The notes beneath the pieces are model-generated. The model did no database searches. It saw only the letters and a program-made list of their open reading frames with translations, and was not told the origin of the DNA. DNA of 6,846 nucleotides, taken from JBBRZF01 sp038236965. GTDB taxonomy: Bacteria; Acidobacteriota; Terriglobia; Terriglobales; Acidobacteriaceae. Of this stretch, positions 1 through 6,319 are shown piece after piece. The translations under genes and the position numbers were made by a program. The DNA is taken from the NCBI GenBank assembly GCA_038236965.1, contig JBBRZF010000184.1:1-6846 (forward strand), in the 5' to 3' direction. The stretch's first letter is position 1; every line of letters starts with the position of its first letter.

Positions 1-2042
1 AACCTTCCCTGCGATTCGTACTGGTTCACGATCTGCTTCTGTCCCAACGGATACACGCCTGTGCCCGTCGCGGGATCGTATGTGCCCGGCAGCGGCGCGT
101 TCACGTTTTGCGAGACCAGCGTGTGTACCCCATGCGAATGAAGGTAGGTAACAGATGCCGTTGCCGACTTCGTCACCTGCCGCTCCAGCGTCGTCGCAAA
201 CTGCACCGAGTAGGGAGATTCCAGACCCGGATCCACTTTCGCGATCGTCGGCTGGGATGCAGTCAACTGCGCCTGCGTGGGAATGGTCGGATACAACGTT
301 GCCAGTATCGCCGGATCGTTCAGCGTGTAGGAACGCTGCGTCACGCCATTCTGCCGCTGTGCGGTCAGAAACAGGTCTTCATTGAAGCGGTCGTAGAACA
401 TACCGAAGCCCGCGCGCAGCACGGTTTTCGCTGGATTTTTCCCGCCGTTGATCCCCCACGCCACACCCACGCGCGGAGCGAGATTGAAATGGCTGCTGAT
501 ACCCGACTGCGTTTCGTAGCGCAGTCCGTAGCTCAGCGTCACGTTTGGGCGCAGGCGCCAGTCGTCCTCTGCGTACAGCCCCGCGTCCGCATAGGCCACG
601 CTCGCCACGGGTATTCCAAACGTCACGTTGAACTGGCTGGGACGCCCTGCCTGGTAATCGTTGAGGTTGTTAAACGTATAAGCCCCGTTGTATCCGGCAG
701 TAGATTTACTCAGCAGCCTGGAAGCGCGGACTCTTGCTCCGAATTTTACAAAATGTTTCGACAGAGCCATCGAAGTGTAATTCTGGAACTCGTAGTGTTC
801 GGAGTGCGCTTCCTGCACCCCGCTGCTGCTGCCGCCTCCCACGAACGCGCTTTGCACGTTGATGGTCACTCCATTCAACAGTGCCGCCTGTTGTTCGCGG
901 TCCCGCGTGAACTGGAACCTGGACTCATTCACCATCTTCGAATTGATGATCTGCGTGTCGCTTATCTGGAGATTGTGCGCTGTGCTGTTGCTGTCGTATC
1001 CCTGCGTCGGCAGCGAGAACTGTCCGATGCCGTCATTCTCTTCGGAATTCTTGTTGTATTGATATCGCGCCGTCAGTGTATTGGTCGGCGTTAGCTGGTA
1101 GTCCACTCGCGGGCTGAAACTGGTGCGCGTCCTCGGATTCAGAACGGCATTCTGATACGTTGTCGGCGCGAGCGTCGTCGGATCGATGATGGTCGCGTTG
1201 ATGACCGAAGCCTCGTTGACGTTGCGCCGTTCCAGGTTCACAAAAAAAGAAGCCTTCTTGTTGATGGGGCCGCTCAGGTTGCCGCTATACATCTCCGTGT
1301 CATAGTCGGGCTGCACGGGCGCGAACGGACTCGTCGCATTGAAGAAGGAATGGTTGTCGGTCATCTGGAACTGGCCGTGGAACTTGTCCAAGCCGGGCTT
1401 GGTAAAGACTTCGATACGACCGTATCCCAGGCGCTCGAACTGGGCCGAGAACGGGTTCTGATTTACGCGAATCTCGCGGATCGCGTTCTTCGGTGGAAGC
1501 TGTCCATTGGTGAAACCATCGATGTAGATCTGTCCGCCGTTCGGCCCCGCCGAGGGCCCCGCGAGCGCCTGCAGGTCTGACTGCAATTCGTCCGGATCAT
1601 CGGAGAGCGCGTCCAGGTCCTTGCCCTTGATGACCAGCGAACTCGCGTTGTTCGAGGGCGACACCTCCACATTTGCTCCCTCGTCTTCCACCGTGACCTG
1701 CTGTTTTTCGACTTCGATGCCGAGCGCAACATCCAGCATCTGAGCCTGTCCCGCCGCGATGTTTACGTTCGGCAGTTCGGAGACAGAGAAGCCTTTGGCA
1801 ACGGCATTGACCGTGTAAACGCCGGCAGGTAATCCTTTGATCTCGTATTCGCCGCGCGCGTTCGCTGTCGTCGTATACGCGAGGCCGCTCGCCGACTTCG
1901 CGGTGACGGTGGCTTGCGCCACGACGGCGCCCGACGGGTCCGTCACCTTGCCATGCAAACTGCCGTTGGCCGTCTGTGCGATCGCAGAGACAGAAATGAA
2001 CAATGCAACGATAACAACCAGCAATGACCGCAATACTCTCAC
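1..2042 (-). CDS. TonB-dependent receptor, Oar-like, with N-terminal carboxypeptidase-regulatory domain (C-terminus cut by window edge)
   Basis: Outer-membrane TonB-dependent receptor of the large acidobacterial Oar-like family, presumed to import a large substrate (glycan, peptide or metal complex) using TonB energy; the substrate cannot be told. The frame is open from a GTG at 2042 to the left edge (680 codons). Residues 1-22 form a signal peptide: MRVLR, a hydrophobic core, then A-I-A before Q23. Residues about 28-100 are a carboxypeptidase-regulatory-like beta-sandwich (SLHGKVTDPSGAVV, ARGEYEIKGLPAGVYTV). A plug-like region follows at about 115-220, with DALSDDPDELQSDLQAL, GGQIYIDGFTNGQLPPK and GYGRIEVFTKPG. 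The rest consists of beta-barrel strands rich in aromatic, Asn and Thr residues (LYAEDDWRLRPNVTLSYGLRYE). Relatives are usually 900-1200 residues, so a few hundred C-terminal residues lie outside the window. GTG is chosen because a good Shine-Dalgarno precedes it and it opens directly into the signal peptide; the next in-frame ATG lies near residue 100. It probably shares an operon with the DUF5666 gene 34 bases upstream. Family is certain, substrate unknown. Confidence 0.93.
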   Translation of the reverse strand, partial: MRVLRSLLVVIVALFISVSAIAQTANGSLHGKVTDPSGAVVAQATVTAKSASGLAYTTTANARGEYEIKGLPAGVYTVNAVAKGFSVSELPNVNIAAGQAQMLDVALGIEVEKQQVTVEDEGANVEVSPSNNASSLVIKGKDLDALSDDPDELQSDLQALAGPSAGPNGGQIYIDGFTNGQLPPKNAIREIRVNQNPFSAQFERLGYGRIEVFTKPGLDKFHGQFQMTDNHSFFNATSPFAPVQPDYDTEMYSGNLSGPINKKASFFVNLERRNVNEASVINATIIDPTTLAPTTYQNAVLNPRTRTSFSPRVDYQLTPTNTLTARYQYNKNSEENDGIGQFSLPTQGYDSNSTAHNLQISDTQIINSKMVNESRFQFTRDREQQAALLNGVTINVQSAFVGGGSSSGVQEAHSEHYEFQNYTSMALSKHFVKFGARVRASRLLSKSTAGYNGAYTFNNLNDYQAGRPSQFNVTFGIPVASVAYADAGLYAEDDWRLRPNVTLSYGLRYETQSGISSHFNLAPRVGVAWGINGGKNPAKTVLRAGFGMFYDRFNEDLFLTAQRQNGVTQRSYTLNDPAILATLYPTIPTQAQLTASQPTIAKVDPGLESPYSVQFATTLERQVTKSATASVTYLHSHGVHTLVSQNVNAPLPGTYDPATGTGVYPLGQKQIVNQYESQGR

Positions 2043-2048
2043 TTCTGT

Positions 2049-2054
2049 TCTCCT
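2049..2054 (-). promoter_or_regulatory. Ribosome binding site deciding the GTG start of the TonB receptor
   Basis: On the minus strand AGGAGA lies 6 bases before the GTG at 2042-2040, in the 34-base gap after the DUF5666 stop codon. This near-consensus Shine-Dalgarno at ideal spacing fixes the non-ATG start and indicates independent but co-transcribed translation. Confidence 0.8.
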
Positions 2055-2076
2055 GAATCGTGGTTCTGAATTCGTC

Positions 2077-3288
2077 TTACTGCGGGATGGAATCTCCACC
2101 TGCGCCGCCATTCTTGCTCAGGCTCCAGGGAGTGAGCAACGACGCCGCTCCACTTCCATTCGGGGAGGCCGTAAGGATCGGTTCCACTCCGCTCAGTAAC
2201 GTGATCGCTGTCGCGTCCGTTGTCTCCGAGCCAGCCGTCGTCACAATCATCACCGCCGAGCCCTTGGTCAATTCTTCGAACTTCATGGCTGGCAGTCTGC
2301 TCATCATCTGCCCCATATCGCCGCCGCCGCGCCGCTGTCCGCCACTTTGTCCCGGCGTCGCGGCTTGTTCCGACGCACCAGCAGGTGCTCCTGTCGGGGC
2401 GGCAGGCTGACCATTCGATTCGCCCGCTGCACCACCTTTCAATCGTCGCGCCAACCCAACGGCGATCATCTGCGGCAGCACGTGCATTTCGGAATCATTG
2501 GTGATGTGCACCGTCACTGGCTTCTTCGTCGCCAAGTCGTTCAAGGTGATGGTGTTCTTGCTCGCATCCACAGAGGTGATCAACCCCGCGATATTGCGGA
2601 AGTTGCCGCTGACAATCTCGTCCGCGATCAATTCCGTATTGTCCGAGTTCTTCGCGCCGCGTGCGCGCAGTTGGTCGCCAACCTTGATCTCTGCCACTGT
2701 GCCGGGCTTCGCTTCATCGAATTTCACCGAATCCGGCGCATAACGACGAACCATCGTGGCCTTCGTCGTCTTCACCGTGACGCTGGTGCTGCCCGTCGGG
2801 CCCATCACGGAAACAGTCGCCGTGCCTGCCGCCGGATCAACGGCCTTCACCAGTCCACCGATCCCGCGACGCTGCCAGTCCTGCAGATCGTGCTGATGCT
2901 TTTCGGCTAGGTCGGTCTTCTTCATCGCAATCACCGAAACGGCGAGCACACTCTTGCCGTCGTCACCCAATCGTCCGCGTACCAGGATGCGGTCACCCGC
3001 CTGCAAATCCTGCAGGGTGATCGAGGTCGCGTCTTTCAGATCCTGCTGTCCCGGCGCGGTCCGCAATAAACGCGCTGGATCCTGCACCAGGATGTTGACC
3101 TCGGTGCCATTGTCGGCCTTCAATGTGATCGCATTGCCTTTTATCTGGGAGATGGTTCCGACCGGACGCACCACGCCCGCTTGCGACGCCTGCGGCTGCG
3201 CCGATTGGGGCATCGCCAAAACGAGGGGAGCACTGGCAAGAAGGACCGCTGAACACACTGCTTTCAGCATGATGCTGGTGTGTGACAT
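2077..3288 (-). CDS. Secreted DUF5666 repeat protein
   Basis: Exported protein of 403 residues built from DUF5666-type small beta-barrel repeats; the biochemical role of the family is unknown. Residues 1-25 are a signal peptide ending V-L-A before M26. The first repeat spans about 42-121 (VGTISQIKGNAITLKADNGT, then LQAGDRILVRGRLGDDGKSV). The second spans about 142-228 (IGGLVKAVDPAAGTATVSV, then IKVGDQLRARGAKNSDN). The third starts at about 232 (IAGLITSVDASKNTITL) and is interrupted by a Gly/Pro/Gln/Ala-rich linker at about 283-328 before its closing part at about 334-369 (MKFEELTKGSAVMIVT, AITLLSGVEPIL). The tail is Gly/Ser-rich. No catalytic residues, lipobox or transmembrane segment after the signal peptide are seen, so a soluble periplasmic or surface protein is likely. 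Met1 is preferred over Met7 because only Met1 has an RBS. It sits 34 bases upstream of the TonB receptor and after a terminator, so it is probably the first gene of that envelope operon. A scaffolding or ligand-handling role with the receptor is only a guess from position. Confidence 0.88.
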   Translation of the reverse strand: MSHTSIMLKAVCSAVLLASAPLVLAMPQSAQPQASQAGVVRPVGTISQIKGNAITLKADNGTEVNILVQDPARLLRTAPGQQDLKDATSITLQDLQAGDRILVRGRLGDDGKSVLAVSVIAMKKTDLAEKHQHDLQDWQRRGIGGLVKAVDPAAGTATVSVMGPTGSTSVTVKTTKATMVRRYAPDSVKFDEAKPGTVAEIKVGDQLRARGAKNSDNTELIADEIVSGNFRNIAGLITSVDASKNTITLNDLATKKPVTVHITNDSEMHVLPQMIAVGLARRLKGGAAGESNGQPAAPTGAPAGASEQAATPGQSGGQRRGGGDMGQMMSRLPAMKFEELTKGSAVMIVTTAGSETTDATAITLLSGVEPILTASPNGSGAASLLTPWSLSKNGGAGGDSIPQ

Positions 3289-3295
3289 ATGCCAA

Positions 3296-3300
3296 CCTTA
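3296..3300 (-). promoter_or_regulatory. Ribosome binding site of the DUF5666 gene
   Basis: Minus-strand TAAGG lies 7 bases before the ATG at 3288. The alternative in-frame Met7 has no purine-rich element in front of it, so this site supports the longer signal peptide. Confidence 0.6.
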
Positions 3301-3365
3301 GCATTGCTCGAAGCAGAGTTGATAGTGAGGAAGTCTCTACATACCGTAAAGATTTAACCCTAGCC

Positions 3366-3382
3366 GGATTGCTGGCCAATCC
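3366..3382 (-). repeat. Inverted repeat in the DUF5666 leader (possible operator or leader hairpin)
   Basis: GGATTG (3382-3377) and CAATCC (3371-3366) are exact inverted copies separated by five bases, giving a 6-bp stem. It lies about 80-95 bases before the DUF5666 start codon and overlaps the weak -35-like TTGGCC. It has no T-tract, so it is not an intrinsic terminator. It could bind a dimeric repressor or be chance. Confidence 0.35.
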
Positions 3383-3444
3383 CACCTGCCCGAGAGGATA
3401 TAGGTTGAGACGAAGTACTCTGGATTTCGTGAGCAAAGCGATTC

Positions 3445-3455
3445 TGCATTATGCA
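3445..3455. repeat. Perfect 11-base palindrome TGCATWATGCA just past the terminator
   Basis: TGCAT and ATGCA flank a single central base, a perfect inverted repeat around one A/T pair. It starts at the last base of the terminator T-tract and contains the -10-like CATAAT on the minus strand. This suits a transcription-factor half-site pair, but it is short enough to occur by chance and no second copy was noticed nearby. Confidence 0.35.
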
Positions 3456-3485
3456 AAAAAGAAAAGCTGACACCTGAATGCCAGC
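3455..3485 (-). terminator. Rho-independent terminator after the histidine kinase operon
   Basis: Reading the minus strand, GCTGGCA (3485-3479) and TGTCAGC (3472-3466) pair as a 7-bp stem with one G-U wobble around a six-base loop (TTCAGG). The tract TTTTCTTTTTT (3465-3455) follows directly. The hairpin begins 23 bases after the kinase stop codon, the usual place for an operon end. It separates the efflux/two-component operon from the DUF5666-TonB operon. Confidence 0.85.
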
Positions 3486-3508
3486 AACTGACTTCTCCAA
3501 AAAACACC

Positions 3509-4930
3509 TTAAACTTCGATTCCATTTGCTTCCGTTATCGCCGGCAAGGTTACCAGCGCCTCGCATCCCGGGCGGTCGGTGCGGTTCATCAGCGTCACCG
3601 TACCCCCGTGCGCCTCCGCGATCTGCCGGCTCAACACGAGCCCGATGCCGCTTCCTCCCGCTTTCGTCGTGAAGAATGGCACGAAGAGATTCGTGTTGTT
3701 CAACAACCCCGGCCCTTCGTCCACAATTGCGATCTCCACCATCGAATCCTCTACCTTCCATTTCACTTGCACCGAACCGTGCTCGCGCACCGAGGGATCG
3801 AGATTCGCATCCGCCGCATTGCGGATGATGTTGATGAGCAACTGTTCCAGCTGGTCGGCATCCGCGTCCACCATAACCGGTTCGCCTGTCGCCACCTGCA
3901 CGGAAACCCGCGATTCCATCGTCGCTACCCGTTGTATCAACTTCGGCAAGTCGATCTGCCGAAGCGTGGGGGCGGGCATTTTCGCGAGTCTCGTGTACGC
4001 CTGCATGAACCGGCTTAGCGCGTCCGCACGGGTCTCGATGACTTCCAATCCGCGGCTGAGATCTTCGCACCAATCCGGGGCCTTCTGTTCGCGGCTGGTC
4101 ATCACGCGCAACGTTCCCGCAATCGACTTGATGGGCGCAAGCGAGTTGTTCAATTCATGTCCCAGTACGCGGATCAACCTTTGCCAAGCCAACCGCTCTT
4201 CCTCGCGCAATGCGCGGCTCAAATCGCTGATGATCAGCAGTTCATGGGGAATGCCGTTTTCGCGGAAGGTCGTATTACGGATGGCCCAGCGACCCTCTTT
4301 GCCTGCGAAGCGCATGAACACTGGATGCTTGATGTCGCTCCTCAACAACGGTTCCAGATGAAGCTCGTGCGCCGTTTTTCCCAGCAAGCGGTCGGCACTG
4401 ATGGCCAGCAACTGCTCGCCCGCGCGGTTTACGATCTTCAACTGGCGATGCGGGTCGAAGGTGAATACCGCCACATCGATCTCTCCCACGACCTTCTTCA
4501 ATAGCGCGACGGCTTCCAGGCCTTCCACTCGACGCTTCTGCAGCGTGTCGGAGAGCAGGTTAACTTCCAGCACCAGTTCGCCCAGCGCGTCATCGCGTGT
4601 AGCGCCGCGGGCGCGAAACGAGAAGTCTTCTTCACGGAGAGCGGCAACCATGTTCGTCGTCGTTTGCAGTGGACGCACGATTCTGTTGCGCAACGTGAAG
4701 GCGGCAACCATCCACGCAACCGCAAGCACAACCGTCAAGGTTACTTTTGCTTCATTCGTGTGAGTGGAATTCCAAAGCAGGATCTCCGCAACCAGTATGC
4801 CGGGAGAGCCCGTGATGAATGCGGCCAGCAACAACCGTCCTTCGTAGGAAAGGTGCAGACCTCTGCGACGTTGTTCGCGGGGCATCGCGCGAAGTACGGG
4901 TGTCCGTGCTGGACCTTCTTTAGAGGCCAT
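3509..4930 (-). CDS. NtrY-like membrane sensor histidine kinase (HAMP-PAS-HATPase)
   Basis: Inner-membrane sensor kinase of 473 residues that would autophosphorylate and pass phosphate to the regulator encoded just upstream. Two TM helices at about 33-53 and 63-80 enclose a loop of only about nine residues, so there is no periplasmic sensor domain. A HAMP-like segment follows at about 80-133 (IVRPLQTTTNMVAALREEDF), then a PAS-like domain at about 140-237 (VVGEIDVAVFTFDPHRQLKIVN). The phosphoacceptor is H258 in GHELNNSLAPIKSIAGTL, the H-E-L-N-N form typical of NtrY-type kinases. The ATPase domain has an N box (NIIRNAADA, 367-375), G1 (DEGPGL, 404-409), F box (FVPFFTTK) and G2 (GSGIGLVLSRQIAEAHGG), so it appears fully active. 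The start ATG lies inside the end of the regulator gene (11-base overlap) with no clear Shine-Dalgarno, which points to translational coupling. Met16 is possible but also lacks an RBS. The signal sensed is unknown; the short loop suggests membrane or cytoplasmic sensing. Confidence 0.93.
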   Translation of the reverse strand: MASKEGPARTPVLRAMPREQRRRGLHLSYEGRLLLAAFITGSPGILVAEILLWNSTHTNEAKVTLTVVLAVAWMVAAFTLRNRIVRPLQTTTNMVAALREEDFSFRARGATRDDALGELVLEVNLLSDTLQKRRVEGLEAVALLKKVVGEIDVAVFTFDPHRQLKIVNRAGEQLLAISADRLLGKTAHELHLEPLLRSDIKHPVFMRFAGKEGRWAIRNTTFRENGIPHELLIISDLSRALREEERLAWQRLIRVLGHELNNSLAPIKSIAGTLRVMTSREQKAPDWCEDLSRGLEVIETRADALSRFMQAYTRLAKMPAPTLRQIDLPKLIQRVATMESRVSVQVATGEPVMVDADADQLEQLLINIIRNAADANLDPSVREHGSVQVKWKVEDSMVEIAIVDEGPGLLNNTNLFVPFFTTKAGGSGIGLVLSRQIAEAHGGTVTLMNRTDRPGCEALVTLPAITEANGIEV

Positions 4931-6317
4931 ATTTTTGCAAGCGTCGGTACAGCGCGCCTCGGCTTAGTCCCAGCGCCTCGGCCGCATGACTGACGTTGCC
5001 ATTATGACGCGCCAGCGCCTTTCTGATCAGTAGCGATTCCATTTCCTCGATGCTCATGTCTTCCACGGACTTCTGCGGCGCGCGTCCGCCACCCAATGCC
5101 ATGTCCGCCGGACGAATCGTGTCCGACTCCGACATCAGCACCGCGCGCTCCATGGCGTGGTCCAACTCACGAACATTTCCCGGCCACGAATGTTCCAATA
5201 TCAACTTCAGCGCGCCCGGATCCAATCGCTGCGCTGGCTTGCGATACCGCGTCGCGTACATCTTCAGGAAGTGCGTCGCCAGTAGCGGGATATCTTCTCT
5301 TCGCTCGCGCAACGCCGGAAGATGTATCTCCACGGTGTTCAAGCGGAACAGCAGATCCGCGCGGAAACGACCCTCATCTACTTCTTTGTTCAAGTCTGCG
5401 TTCGTCGCCGAGATCACGCGCACGCTGACTTTTTTCGTGCGCGAGGAACCCACCGGTTCCATTTCGCCGATCTCCAGCACGCGCAACAATTTCGCCTGTT
5501 GCTTCAGCGGGACGTTCGCAATCTCATCCAGGAACAGTGTGCCTTTGTCCGCCAGCTCGAAGCGACCGACGCGGTCGTTCCTGGCATCCGTAAACGCGCC
5601 CTTCACGTGACCGAACAGTTCGCTCTCAAACGTGCCTTCCGGCAACCCGCCGGTGTTGACCGTGATCATGGGGCGCGTCGCCCGCGACGACAATGCGTGC
5701 AAGGTCAAGGCCACGACTTCCTTGCCCGTGCCGTGTTCGCCGGTCACTAAAATATTGGCATCACTGGGGCCGATGCGCGTTATCAACTCCAGCACGGGCT
5801 GCATCGACTTCGACTCGGCTATGAACGTCGGACGACCCGGCGCTCGCAGCAAGCGATTTTCCGCCTCCAGTCGCCGCGCGTTGCGCAATGCCTGCCCAAG
5901 CTGCACCTGCGTCTGAATGATGGTCATCAAGCGCTGATTGTCCCAGGGCTTCTGGATGAAATCACGGGCGCCACGCCGCATCGCTTCCACCGCCAATTCA
6001 ACGCTACCCCATGCCGTCATCACCACAACGGCGACCTCGAAATCGGTCGCTTGCAGATTCGACAACAGGTCTAGTCCTTCTTCCCCGCTTGTCGTGTCGC
6101 GCGTGTAGTTCAGGTCGATCAGCGCCACGTCCACTTCGTGCGCGCGAATGTATTCCAGCGCCTGCGCCGGAGAACCCGCCGTCTGCACATTGAAGTTTTC
6201 CGCCTTCAACATCAGTCGCAGGGCTTCGCGAACATCGGCCTGATCGTCGGCAACAAGGATGTGAGCTCCCTGTCGCTTCGTCGCCTCGTAACGCTCTGCC
6301 ACTTCCGGTTGCGGCAT
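4920..6317 (-). CDS. NtrC-family sigma-54-type response regulator (REC-AAA+-Fis HTH)
   Basis: Cytoplasmic response regulator and bacterial enhancer-binding protein of 465 residues, expected to activate sigma-54 promoters after phosphorylation by the adjacent kinase. The REC domain at about 18-135 has acidic D24/D25, phosphoacceptor D68 (VALIDLN), T101 (MTAWGS) and K123 (QKPWDN). The loop after D68 is longer than usual and lacks the common M-P. A linker helix spans about 140-158. The AAA+ domain at about 163-395 has Walker A GEHGTGKE (193-200), Walker B TLFLDEI (260-266), arginine-finger region FRADLLFRL (318-326) and WPGNVREL (378-385). The sigma-54-contacting loop, usually GAFTGA, reads GAFTDA (240-245). 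The Fis-type HTH is at about 425-465 (NVSHAAEALGLSRGALYRRL). The start follows the TolC-like stop codon by two bases with only a weak RBS. Overall wording resembles the subgroup that travels with NtrY-like kinases and export pumps in Acidobacteriota and Bacteroidota; that is from memory, not a search. Target promoters are probably outside the window. Confidence 0.94.
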   Translation of the reverse strand: MPQPEVAERYEATKRQGAHILVADDQADVREALRLMLKAENFNVQTAGSPAQALEYIRAHEVDVALIDLNYTRDTTSGEEGLDLLSNLQATDFEVAVVVMTAWGSVELAVEAMRRGARDFIQKPWDNQRLMTIIQTQVQLGQALRNARRLEAENRLLRAPGRPTFIAESKSMQPVLELITRIGPSDANILVTGEHGTGKEVVALTLHALSSRATRPMITVNTGGLPEGTFESELFGHVKGAFTDARNDRVGRFELADKGTLFLDEIANVPLKQQAKLLRVLEIGEMEPVGSSRTKKVSVRVISATNADLNKEVDEGRFRADLLFRLNTVEIHLPALRERREDIPLLATHFLKMYATRYRKPAQRLDPGALKLILEHSWPGNVRELDHAMERAVLMSESDTIRPADMALGGGRAPQKSVEDMSIEEMESLLIRKALARHNGNVSHAAEALGLSRGALYRRLQKYGL

Positions 6318-6319
6318 GG

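Larger units (their letters stand above)
3289..3454 (-). promoter_or_regulatory. Leader and presumed promoter region of the DUF5666-TonB receptor operon
   Basis: This non-coding stretch lies between the terminator of the kinase operon and the DUF5666 start, so the promoter for the downstream pair should be here. No consensus sigma-70 promoter stands out. The best pairing I find on the minus strand is TTGGCC (3379-3374), a 16-base spacer, then TTAAAT (3357-3352), 4 of 6 matches in each box, which is weak. CATAAT (3453-3448) resembles a -10 box but lacks a convincing -35. No GG-N10-GC sigma-54 element is present on the minus strand. The region also holds an 11-base palindrome and a small inverted repeat, listed separately. 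No small ORF with an RBS was seen. The regional assignment is reasonable; the exact boxes are not secure. Confidence 0.4.

Noticed and set aside
108..1094. Long plus-strand open frame of 328 codons opposite the TonB receptor
   Set aside because: Its product is Arg/His/Val-rich without recognisable domains, and it lies wholly antisense to a clearly real receptor. High-GC codon structure on the minus strand explains the open frame.
3337..3525. Possible small protein of 62 codons across the kinase end and terminator
   Set aside because: It has no ribosome binding site, overlaps the kinase stop and crosses the terminator; its composition looks like non-coding DNA.
3289..3530. Possible sigma-54 promoter for the DUF5666 operon, which would link it to the NtrC-type regulator
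   Set aside because: On the minus strand the nearest candidates, TTGGAG...TTGC upstream of the terminator and TTGGCC...GGC in the leader, have GG-N11-GC spacing rather than the required N10. CTGGCA within the terminator stem has no GC at -12. No acceptable site remains.
3360..4073. Minus-strand open frame of 237 codons overlapping the end of the kinase
   Set aside because: It is out of frame with the kinase ATPase domain, reads as Arg/Gly/Ala-rich low complexity, and runs through the terminator hairpin. It is a shadow frame.
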